Assembly: GCA_964521075.1 (NCBI GenBank) | Contig: CAZFPI010000120.1 | Coordinates: 1 to 6,474, forward strand | Source: Sterolibacterium sp964521075 | GTDB lineage: Bacteria > Pseudomonadota > Gammaproteobacteria > Burkholderiales > Rhodocyclaceae | DNA: 6,474 nt | Direction of reading: 5' to 3' | In this document: in pieces, positions 1 to 5,422 of the stretch | Numbering within the stretch: position 1 is the stretch's first letter | Layout of the letters: every line of letters begins with the position of its first letter | Notes under the pieces: model-generated | The model's database searches: none | Told to the model about the DNA's origin: nothing | Seen by the model: the letters and a program-made list of their open reading frames with translations, nothing else | Position numbers and translations under genes: made by a program

Positions 1-259
1 TGAGATGCTCCAGCGTGCCTTCAGGCCGCGTAAAATCGATCAGGCAATCCGCCTGCTTCAACGCGCCCTCAAGATCATCGGTAATTTTCACACCACAAGG
101 TGTGCCAACAAGTTCACCGGCATCTTTACCAAGCCACACGCTACCCGGCTGCTCCAGCGCGGCAGCCAGCACCATATCCCCGGACTGGCAAACAGCTTCG
201 ATCAGGGTGCGCCCCATGCGCCCGGAAGCACCAACGATGGCGATGCGAATTTTGTTCAT
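1..259 (-). CDS. dapB: 4-hydroxy-tetrahydrodipicolinate reductase, N-terminal part
   Basis: DapB reduces 4-hydroxy-tetrahydrodipicolinate with NAD(P)H in the cytoplasm, a step toward diaminopimelate and lysine. Only the first 86 codons are in the window; the gene runs off the left edge. The protein begins MNKIRIAIVGASGRMG, a beta strand followed by the glycine-rich nucleotide-binding loop GASGRMG (residues 10-16). DFTRPEGT at residues 75-82 matches the conserved DFTxPE segment of the family. The ATG at 259 is chosen because it places the Rossmann strand at the N terminus, as in known DapB proteins; no strong Shine-Dalgarno is visible. It lies 49 bp downstream of bamE on the same strand, with no obvious terminator between them, so co-transcription is likely. 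The identity is secure, but the substrate-binding C-terminal domain cannot be inspected here. Confidence 0.95.
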   Translation of the reverse strand, partial: MNKIRIAIVGASGRMGRTLIEAVCQSGDMVLAAALEQPGSVWLGKDAGELVGTPCGVKITDDLEGALKQADCLIDFTRPEGTLEHL

Positions 260-308
260 GATTTTCGAAAAACAGGAAGATAAGACAAGAAAATGACGTG
301 GCGTGGCG

Positions 309-746
309 TTATGGCTTTTCGGGCAACGTCATGCCGGACTCGACCTTCATCCCGGTTTTTTCCACGGGTTCGATTTCGACGACGCCTCGCGTGATGGAGG
401 TTTCCTTGCCCATGACATCTCCTGTCATGCGGGCCAGTTTGTCATCGGAGAAAAAGATGGTCAGGCGACGTTGCTGCACTTCGCCGCGCCCTGGCTGAAG
501 GCGATAGACATAATCCCAGCGTTCCGCATGAAAAGGATCCGTCAGCAGCGGTGTACCGAGGATGAAGCGCACCTGATCCCGGCTCTGCCCCGGTTTCAGC
601 TGGGAAACCATTTCCTCGGTAACGTGGTTTCCCTGCCGCACGTCGATACGATAAGGCGTGAGAATGGACGGGATTTCCGGGGTTCCCGCGCAGGCCGTGA
701 GTGCTGCCAAAAATGGCAAAAGAACAAAAGAAGAAGGAAAATTCAT
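309..746 (-). CDS. bamE: outer membrane protein assembly factor BamE (SmpA/OmlA lipoprotein)
   Basis: BamE is a small accessory lipoprotein of the BAM complex, which inserts beta-barrel proteins into the outer membrane. The 145-aa product starts with a hydrophobic signal peptide (residues 1-18) ending in the lipobox LTAC, so Cys19 would be lipidated. The +2 residue is Ala rather than Asp, which fits sorting to the outer membrane. The SmpA/OmlA domain follows at about residues 32-105, with the family hallmarks VRQGNHV (37-43), LKPGQSRDQVRFILGTP (50-66) and RWDYVYRL (76-83). The tail from about residue 110 is low in recognisable motifs. The signal peptide has no Lys or Arg before its hydrophobic core, which is slightly unusual. 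The ATG at 746 gives a normal-length signal peptide; upstream in-frame codons offer no better start and no clear Shine-Dalgarno is seen. The gene is divergent from fur, an arrangement known for omlA/fur in Pseudomonas and Xanthomonas, and lies upstream of dapB. Confidence 0.93.
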   Translation of the reverse strand: MNFPSSFVLLPFLAALTACAGTPEIPSILTPYRIDVRQGNHVTEEMVSQLKPGQSRDQVRFILGTPLLTDPFHAERWDYVYRLQPGRGEVQQRRLTIFFSDDKLARMTGDVMGKETSITRGVVEIEPVEKTGMKVESGMTLPEKP

Positions 747-758
747 GGGCTGGCCGGG

Positions 759-776
759 AATTTTGGCAATTTTGGC
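759..776. repeat. 9-bp perfect tandem repeat in the bamE leader
   Basis: The unit AATTTTGGC occurs twice head to tail (759-767 and 768-776); on the bamE strand it reads GCCAAAATT twice. It ends 12 bp before the bamE start codon and so would lie in the 5' leader, where a ribosome binding site is expected but not recognisable. The repeat is seen directly; any role is unknown. Confidence 0.6.
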
Positions 777-837
777 AAGAGAGGTGCGATTGGCCCGGGT
801 AATGGCACAAGGACATGTACCCAGCGCGAACCGAAAA

Positions 838-848
838 CTATATCATAA
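838..848. promoter_or_regulatory. overlapping opposite-strand -10-like elements between bamE and fur
   Basis: In the bamE-fur spacer, the sequence TATCATA (841-847) contains TATCAT on the plus strand (5 of 6 matches to TATAAT) and TATGAT on the minus strand (also 5 of 6). The two elements overlap by five bases. Used for fur, the transcript would begin near 853 and leave a leader of about 57 nt; used for bamE, it would begin near 835 with a leader of about 89 nt. The -35 matches at normal spacing are poor on both sides (about 3 of 6), so this is a candidate only. I found no convincing Fur box in the spacer. Confidence 0.35.
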
Positions 849-909
849 GCCATTCCCCGCCCGTGCTGATCCCGGCACCAAAGAACGATTGACGATTTGC
901 CACAAAACC

Positions 910-1350
910 ATGGATTCCACCAAAGAAATCAAAAGTGTCGGCCTGAAAGCAACAGCCCCCCGCCTCAAGATTCTCGAACTTTTCCGCAAACATGACACCG
1001 ACAAAAGCCGTCACATGACAGCGGAAGACGTTTATCGCCACCTGCTGGCCGACAACCTGGATATTGGCCTGGCCACGGTTTATCGCGTACTAACCCAGTT
1101 TGAACAGGTCGGACTGCTGCAACGACATTATTTTGAATCTGGCAAGGCAGTCTTTGAGCTGAACGAAGGACATCACCACGATCATCTGGTCTGCCTGCAA
1201 TGCGGCCACGTCGAGGAATTTCACGACGCTGAAATCGAAAAGAGGCAAAACGACATCGCCCAGCAACGCGGCTTTGAAATCAGTGCCCACGCGCTCTACA
1301 TCTACGCAAAATGCATCAAAACTGACTGCACGAACCGCAAGGCAGGCTGA
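910..1350 (+). CDS. fur: ferric uptake regulator Fur
   Basis: Fur is a cytoplasmic dimeric metalloregulator that, with Fe2+ bound, represses iron-acquisition genes. The 146-aa product is close to the 148 aa of E. coli Fur and aligns end to end. The N-terminal winged helix includes LKATAPRLKILELF (12-25) and the recognition-helix region IGLATVYRVLTQF (52-64). The metal-binding and dimerisation half carries HHHDH (88-92), C95xxC98 and the second cysteine pair C135/C140. H35, E83 and H127 also sit where E. coli Fur has metal ligands. All expected ligands are therefore present, including both cysteine pairs for structural zinc. The start is the ATG at 910, where similarity to Fur begins; a TTG at 889 and an ATG at 658 are in frame but would add residues unlike the family. 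The Shine-Dalgarno is weak. The gene is divergent from bamE and convergent with recN (45-bp gap). Confidence 0.96.
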   Translation: MDSTKEIKSVGLKATAPRLKILELFRKHDTDKSRHMTAEDVYRHLLADNLDIGLATVYRVLTQFEQVGLLQRHYFESGKAVFELNEGHHHDHLVCLQCGHVEEFHDAEIEKRQNDIAQQRGFEISAHALYIYAKCIKTDCTNRKAG

Positions 1351-1395
1351 TGCCTCACCCTCTGCCGGAGTGCCATTGACCCTTTGAAAGCCCGG

Positions 1396-3051
1396 CTACC
1401 CTGCGCCGAGCATCTCCGCCGCGTGGCGACGCGTGGTATCGGTAATCTTGACGCCGCCCAGCATACGCGCCAGCTCGTCGATCCGGCCATCACGATCCAG
1501 CAGCGTTACACATGAACAGCTGACACCTTCACGCTCTTCCTTGGCGATATTCCACTGCTGATCGGCGCGAGCAGCAACCTGGGGAAGGTGAGTCACGCAA
1601 AGCACCTGCCGGGTGCGCCCGAGCTCATGCAACATGCGCCCGACGATTTCCGCCACACGCCCGCCGATACCGACATCGACCTCGTCGAAAATCAGCACAG
1701 GAGTCTGCGCGGCCTGGCTGGCGATGACCTGAATTGCCAGGCCGATACGCGACAACTCCCCGCCTGAGGCGACCTTGGCCAAAGCACGGAGTTCTTGCCC
1801 GGCATTGGCGGCTACGCGAAACTCGACACTTTCCAAGCCCTGCGCCGATCCTTCCTGCAAAGATTCCACGGCAATCTCGAAACGCCCGCCTGCCATCGCA
1901 AGCTGCTGCATGGATACTGTCACTTGAGTGCTCAATTCTCCCGCAACCCTGATGCGGCCCTTGCTCAATTCTTGCGCGGCCTGCCGATAGTCTTTTTCGG
2001 CAGCCAGGGCCTTTTCCATCAAGGCTGCCACATCCACCTGCAGCGTCAATTCTTCAAGCCGAAGCTGCTGGCGGGTAAGAAGCTCCGGCAGATCTTCCAC
2101 GGCCACACGCTGCTTGCGCGCCGCCGCCATGACACTGGCGATACGCGCCTCCAGCTCGACGAGACGCTGTGGCTCCATTTCCAGGCGACGCTGATAGTGG
2201 CGCAGCGCATGGACTGCCTCTTGCAACTGGATTTGTGCATTTCCCAGCAATTCCAGGCTTTCCGCCAATCCCGCATCGTAATCCAGCAGTGCGGCAAGCC
2301 GTGACAAGACATGATCGAGCTGGGGGCCAACTGCCTGCTCATCCTCATCCAGCTGGGCCATGGCCCCTGAAACACCTTCGATGAGCGCGGCCGCATGCGA
2401 GAGGCGACGGTGCTCCTGGTTATCGTCCTGCCACTGCACCGGGTCGAAGGCCAATGTCTGCAACTCCTGAACCTGCCATTCGACGGACTCGCGCTCACGC
2501 AGGGCCACTCCGGCATCACGCTCAGCGTTATCGCAAGCCTCGCGCCACTTTCGCCAAAGCCGGTATTTCCCGGCTACATCGCGCGCCAGCGTCGTCAGCC
2601 CGGCATGGGCGTCGAGCAGCTCCCGCTGGGCCTCGGCACGCAACAAGGAGTGATGGGCATGCTGTCCATGAATATCACACAGGAATTCCGCTGCCTCCCG
2701 CAACTGCGTCAATGTCGCTGGGGCACCGTTGATGTAAGCGCGTGATCGTCCATTGCGATCGACAATACGCCGGAGCAAACCCGTCTCTTCTGACTCAAAA
2801 TCATTGGCAAGCAGCCAGACAGCCAGAGGGCTGTCAGCCAGCACATCGAATTCTGCAGACACTTCGGCCCGCTCTGCCCCCGGGCGGACAACACCCGCTT
2901 CGGCGCGTTCGCCCAATGCCAGAGACAAGGCATCAATGAGGATGGATTTCCCTGCCCCGGTTTCTCCGGTCAGCGTGGTAAACCCGGGCTCGAACGTCAG
3001 CTCAAGCTGGTCGACGATGATGAAATCACGAATATAGAGGCGGCGAAGCAT
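1396..3051 (-). CDS. recN: DNA repair protein RecN
   Basis: RecN is an SMC-like ATPase that acts with RecA in repairing double-strand breaks. The 551-aa protein is almost the same length as E. coli RecN (553 aa). The N-terminal head half has the Walker A motif GETGAGKS at residues 29-36. The middle (about 150-370) is rich in Gln, Glu, Leu and Ala, as expected for the coiled-coil arms. The C-terminal head half has the ABC signature SGGELSR (429-435), Walker B VLIFDEVD (452-459) and the H-loop in THLPQ (486-490). All ATPase motifs are intact. The start is placed at the ATG at 3051 because the family typically begins a few residues before the first strand (here MLRRLYIRDF); a TTG at 3084 would add 11 unconserved residues. 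It follows nadK by 39 bp on the same strand, suggesting one operon. I see no LexA-type operator (CTG-N10-CAG) just upstream, although recN is SOS-controlled in E. coli. Confidence 0.96.
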   Translation of the reverse strand: MLRRLYIRDFIIVDQLELTFEPGFTTLTGETGAGKSILIDALSLALGERAEAGVVRPGAERAEVSAEFDVLADSPLAVWLLANDFESEETGLLRRIVDRNGRSRAYINGAPATLTQLREAAEFLCDIHGQHAHHSLLRAEAQRELLDAHAGLTTLARDVAGKYRLWRKWREACDNAERDAGVALRERESVEWQVQELQTLAFDPVQWQDDNQEHRRLSHAAALIEGVSGAMAQLDEDEQAVGPQLDHVLSRLAALLDYDAGLAESLELLGNAQIQLQEAVHALRHYQRRLEMEPQRLVELEARIASVMAAARKQRVAVEDLPELLTRQQLRLEELTLQVDVAALMEKALAAEKDYRQAAQELSKGRIRVAGELSTQVTVSMQQLAMAGGRFEIAVESLQEGSAQGLESVEFRVAANAGQELRALAKVASGGELSRIGLAIQVIASQAAQTPVLIFDEVDVGIGGRVAEIVGRMLHELGRTRQVLCVTHLPQVAARADQQWNIAKEEREGVSCSCVTLLDRDGRIDELARMLGGVKITDTTRRHAAEMLGAG

Positions 3052-3090
3052 GATGTCCGGAGTGGGTACGACGCGGTCGATCAAAGAGAA

Positions 3091-3957
3091 TTATTGACGG
3101 GAATTACCGCTCCAGTGCAGCTTCTCGCGCAACATCGCAAAATAGCTGTAACCCGGCGGGTGCATCAAGGTAATGGCATGACGCGAGCGTTCGACGATCA
3201 GCAAATCTCCCACCCGCGCATCGAAAAACTCCTGGCCATCGAAATGGATACGTGCATCGTTTTGCGCCAGCAGGCAAATTTCGACACGACTCTCGTCGCT
3301 GATGGTGATGGGGCGGTTGCTCAAGGCGTGCGGACAAAGCGGCACGAGGGCGATGCCATGCACGGCAGGGTGCAGGATCGGGCCGTTGGCAGAAAGCGCG
3401 TAAGCGGTCGAGCCCGTCGGGGTGGCGATGATCATGCCATCGGCCCGGAGCACGTAGATAAACTCGCCATCGACCTGCACCTCGACTTCGATCATCCGGC
3501 CGATCTCACCCTTGTTAATGACAACATCATTCAACGCGACGGTCCCGAAAACAGGCTTTCCGTCGCGCAAAACCCGCGCATCGAGCAAGGTACGCTGCTC
3601 CGGAGAGAAATGCCCCGCCAGCAAATCCCCGATTCCTTCGATCATGGACTGGCTGGCGATATCAGTCATGAAACCAAGCCGCCCCTGATTGACACCGGCC
3701 AGAGGAACGTCATAAGCCGCGAGTCGTCGCGCCGCATTCAGCATGGTGCCATCGCCGCCAACGACAATAGCCAGATCCGCCAATTCGCCAATCTGTTCAA
3801 AGGATGCCACCTGGCACCCATGACACCCCACGGAGGCCGCCGTATTTTCCTCGATCAGCACATCTCGCTGTTTTGTCAGAAGGAATGCCACCAGATCGCG
3901 CAAGGCGTCGGCAACCGTCGGGCTCTGGTATTTGCCGATCAGGGCAATGGTACGCAT
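3091..3957 (-). CDS. nadK: NAD kinase
   Basis: NAD kinase (formerly PpnK) phosphorylates NAD+ to NADP+ in the cytoplasm and is the main source of the NADP(H) pool. The 288-aa product has the family motifs in order: the N-terminal strand TIALIGKY (3-10), the diphosphate-binding GGDGT (67-71), GVNQGRLGFMTD (88-99), the ND motif in ALNDVVIN (141-148), ATPTGSTAYALSANGP (178-193) and FDGQE (239-243). The C terminus, MHPPGYSYFAMLREKLHW (265-282), resembles betaproteobacterial NadK. The start is the ATG at 3957, which places the first strand at the N terminus. In-frame ATG at 3984 and GTG at 4059 would add 9 or 34 residues of no family likeness, and a -10-like element at 3991-3996 also argues for the shorter form. 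recN lies 39 bp downstream. Upstream are two same-strand tRNA genes rather than hrcA, which I would have expected in this conserved block. Confidence 0.96.
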   Translation of the reverse strand: MRTIALIGKYQSPTVADALRDLVAFLLTKQRDVLIEENTAASVGCHGCQVASFEQIGELADLAIVVGGDGTMLNAARRLAAYDVPLAGVNQGRLGFMTDIASQSMIEGIGDLLAGHFSPEQRTLLDARVLRDGKPVFGTVALNDVVINKGEIGRMIEVEVQVDGEFIYVLRADGMIIATPTGSTAYALSANGPILHPAVHGIALVPLCPHALSNRPITISDESRVEICLLAQNDARIHFDGQEFFDARVGDLLIVERSRHAITLMHPPGYSYFAMLREKLHWSGNSRQ

Positions 3958-3990
3958 GGCAGGGGAAGAAGCAGGCGAGATCATCCGGGG

Positions 3991-3996
3991 ATTAGA
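3991..3996 (-). promoter_or_regulatory. possible -10 element for nadK-recN
   Basis: On the minus strand, TCTAAT matches the sigma70 -10 consensus at 5 of 6 positions and would start transcription near 3984, about 27 nt before the nadK ATG. No good -35 hexamer is found 15-18 bp upstream, so this is weak. The alternative is read-through from the tRNA-Pro promoter, since no clear terminator lies between tRNA-Arg and nadK. The rest of 3958-4064 holds no gene, but does contain a run of eight C at 4038-4045. Confidence 0.3.
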
Positions 3997-4064
3997 CCAC
4001 AAAGAACCCTGATCCACATTGCGCTGCCTCGGACAAGCCCCCCCCGGCAAGGAACACACGAAAC

Positions 4065-4141
4065 TGGCGCGGCAGGAGGGAGTCGAACCCCCGACCTACG
4101 GCTTAGAAGGCCGTTGCTCTATCCAGCTGAGCTACTGCCGC
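4065..4141 (-). tRNA. tRNA-Arg (anticodon UCU)
   Basis: This is a complete 77-nt tRNA that decodes AGA and AGG. It folds as a standard cloverleaf: acceptor GCGGCAG pairs with CTGCCGC, the D stem is GCTC/GAGC, the anticodon stem is ACGGC/GCCGT around the loop CTTCTAA (anticodon TCT), the variable region is AGGTC, and the T arm is GGGGG-TTCGACT-CCCTC with one G-U pair. The discriminator is G and the CCA end is encoded. The D loop AGCTGGATA contains A20, an arginine identity base. It lies 90 bp downstream of tRNA-Pro on the same strand and is probably processed from the same transcript, as no good promoter is visible in between. Confidence 0.97.
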
Positions 4142-4153
4142 CTCGTGGATGGA

Positions 4154-4222
4154 CGTGACCGGGAATACAAAGCCCATGAACGCGCCACTCAAACCACTCA
4201 ATCTAGTGGTTCCAACGTCACG
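4154..4222. repeat. nested inverted repeats between the two tRNA genes
   Basis: Between tRNA-Pro and tRNA-Arg there is a perfect 7-bp stem, AACCACT (4192-4198) and AGTGGTT (4205-4211), with a 6-nt loop. A further 6-bp outer pairing flanks it: CGTGAC (4154-4159) with GTCACG (4217-4222). In the tRNA transcript the inner hairpin is followed by only three T, so it does not look like a strong intrinsic terminator. It could be a processing site or a leftover of spacer evolution. The pairings are seen directly; any function is inference. Confidence 0.45.
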
Positions 4223-4231
4223 GCGTCATTC

Positions 4232-4308
<77 letters not shown>

Positions 4309-4318
4309 AAGGTCGGAG

Positions 4319-4347
4319 ATTCTACTGAGCCAACCCCCCGGGGTCAA
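4319..4347 (-). promoter_or_regulatory. sigma70 promoter of the tRNA-Pro/tRNA-Arg unit
   Basis: On the minus strand, TTGACC (4347-4342) and TAGAAT (4324-4319) are separated by exactly 17 bp; each hexamer matches its consensus at 5 of 6 positions. Transcription should begin near 4312, only about 4 nt before the mature 5' end of tRNA-Pro. The stretch after the -10 (CTCCGACC) is GC-rich, as in stable-RNA promoters under stringent control. The -35 begins just 17 bp after the stop codon of the upstream lysR-type gene, leaving little room for a terminator, and none is seen. Confidence 0.75.
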
Positions 4348-4364
4348 ACTCAAGACTCGACTTT

Positions 4365-5303
4365 TCATCTGCCGGCGGCGATCTCATGGGACTCATCCAT
4401 TGGCAGATTTCGCCAATATGCCGGATCACCATACGTTGCCTTCAGCAAATCGACAAACAGACGCACACGAAGCGGCAGCTGGCGTCGCACGGGAAATACG
4501 GCATGGATTCCCAGTGGCGGCGCGGCACATTCGTCCAGAAGCGAAACCAGACGTCCGGCCCGGATATCCTCCCCGACTTCCCACCACGAACGCCATGCCA
4601 GCCCACGGCCCGCCAGGGCCCAATCACGCAGCACCGCGCCATCGTTGCACTCGAATCGTCCGCCAATCTTGACGATTTCGACCGGCCCGTTTTTCCTTGA
4701 GCGCAAACTCCAGCCACGCTGCTGCCTGAGCGATAAACAGATGTGCCCCGCCAGATCAGCGGTACTTTCTGGCCTGCCATGTCGCGCCAGATAATCCGGG
4801 CTGGCCACGACCACACGCCGCATGTCACCCAGGCGCACGCTGACGAGACTGGAATCGGCCAGCTCCCCGATACGCACGGCGCAGTCGATGCCTTCATTAA
4901 CCATATCGACGAGACGATCAGAAAGATCGAGATTCACCGTCAGCGACGGATTTTCATCGAGATAACGCCCCACCAGCGGGGCGACGTGACGTCGCCCGAA
5001 ACCTGCCGGGGCCGACAAGCGCAAATGTCCGCTGACCTGAATCCCGCCCAGACTGACGGCCGCCTCGGCGTTGGCCAGATCATTGAGCAGCCGCTGACAA
5101 TCCTCAAGAAACGCCTGCCCTTCGAAAGTCAGGCTCAGTCGCCGGGTGCTTCTGGTCAACAACAGCACCCCCAGACGTGCCTCCAGTGCCGAGACGCGAC
5201 GTCCGATCAGGGCGGGAGTCACGCCTTCAGCCAGCGCGGCTGCGGACAGGCTGCCACGTGTCGCCGCTTCGACAAAGGCCACAATCTGCTTGAAGTGATC
5301 CAT
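4365..5303 (-). CDS. LysR-family transcriptional regulator, divergent from aceB
   Basis: The 312-aa product has normal LysR-type architecture. The N-terminal winged helix-turn-helix lies at about residues 5-60 (HTH core at about 18-37, then the typical LEARLGVLLLTRSTRRLSLT at 40-59). A linker helix (about 60-85) leads to the substrate-binding domain at about 89-290, which includes SGHLRLSAPAGFGRRHVAPL (91-110) and DLSDRLVDMVNEGIDCAVRIG (126-146). Such proteins bind DNA as tetramers and respond to a small-molecule effector; the effector here is unknown. The ATG at 5303 is preceded by a purine-rich GAAAG. The gene is divergent from aceB across 119 bp containing a dyad, so control of aceB and of its own gene is a reasonable inference but not shown. 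The recognition helix region reads VTPALIGRRVSALE, which differs from the commoner SQPALS-type pattern and points to a particular subfamily. No terminator is seen before the tRNA promoter downstream. Confidence 0.9.
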   Translation of the reverse strand: MDHFKQIVAFVEAATRGSLSAAALAEGVTPALIGRRVSALEARLGVLLLTRSTRRLSLTFEGQAFLEDCQRLLNDLANAEAAVSLGGIQVSGHLRLSAPAGFGRRHVAPLVGRYLDENPSLTVNLDLSDRLVDMVNEGIDCAVRIGELADSSLVSVRLGDMRRVVVASPDYLARHGRPESTADLAGHICLSLRQQRGWSLRSRKNGPVEIVKIGGRFECNDGAVLRDWALAGRGLAWRSWWEVGEDIRAGRLVSLLDECAAPPLGIHAVFPVRRQLPLRVRLFVDLLKATYGDPAYWRNLPMDESHEIAAGR

Positions 5304-5336
5304 TTTCTTTCGATACGATCAGTACAAGATGATTTG

Positions 5337-5357
5337 CATGATAGCCGACTTATCACG
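5337..5357. promoter_or_regulatory. inverted repeat, candidate LysR-type operator between lysR and aceB
   Basis: TGATA (5339-5343) and TATCA (5351-5355) form a perfect 5-bp inverted repeat around a 7-bp centre. C5337 and G5357 extend it after one mismatch. Its left half contains TATCAT on the minus strand (5343-5338), a 5-of-6 match to a -10 for the regulator gene. Its right half overlaps the candidate aceB -35. It is not a canonical T-N11-A LysR box, so its use by the neighbouring regulator is inference. Confidence 0.4.
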
Positions 5358-5378
5358 CCACATCGAATCGAATAACAT
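5350..5378 (+). promoter_or_regulatory. candidate aceB promoter
   Basis: TTATCA (5350-5355) and TAACAT (5373-5378) are spaced by 17 bp, and each matches the sigma70 consensus at 4 of 6 positions. Transcription would begin near 5385, leaving a leader of about 38 nt before aceB. Such mediocre hexamers are common at promoters that need an activator, which would fit LysR-type control, but this reading is tentative. Confidence 0.35.
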
Positions 5379-5410
5379 CCCTCTCCAAGATGCACCCCAA
5401 CTCTTTTTCT

Positions 5411-5414
5411 GGAG
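5411..5414 (+). promoter_or_regulatory. ribosome binding site of aceB
   Basis: GGAG lies 8 nt before the ATG at 5423 and is the clearest Shine-Dalgarno in the window. It fixes the aceB start. Confidence 0.75.
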
Positions 5415-5422
5415 CGACGACC

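Noticed and set aside
797..822. GGGTA/TACCC inverted repeat in the bamE-fur spacer as a possible Fur box or hairpin.
   Set aside because: There are only five pairs across a 16-nt loop, and the sequence does not resemble the A/T-rich GATAAT-type Fur site.
658..909. An 84-codon N-terminal extension of Fur from an in-frame ATG.
   Set aside because: The extra residues are unlike Fur, would run antisense through the bamE start, and would make the protein far longer than the family. The ATG at 910 matches the usual N terminus.
1351..1395. Possible bidirectional terminator between fur and recN.
   Set aside because: Only very short GC pairings (such as AGCC-C-GGCT) with no adjacent T tract were found on either strand; nothing meets the usual form of an intrinsic terminator.
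4038..4045. Run of eight C as a possible phase-variable tract in a longer NadK.
   Set aside because: It lies upstream of the supported nadK start. Including it would require a GTG start at 4059 and residues unlike any NadK. It is kept only as a leader feature.
3094..4158. A 354-codon open frame on the plus strand opposite nadK and extending into tRNA-Arg.
   Set aside because: Its translation has no recognisable domain, nadK on the other strand is unmistakable across this region, and the frame runs through a tRNA gene. Long antisense frames of this kind are common in GC-rich coding DNA.
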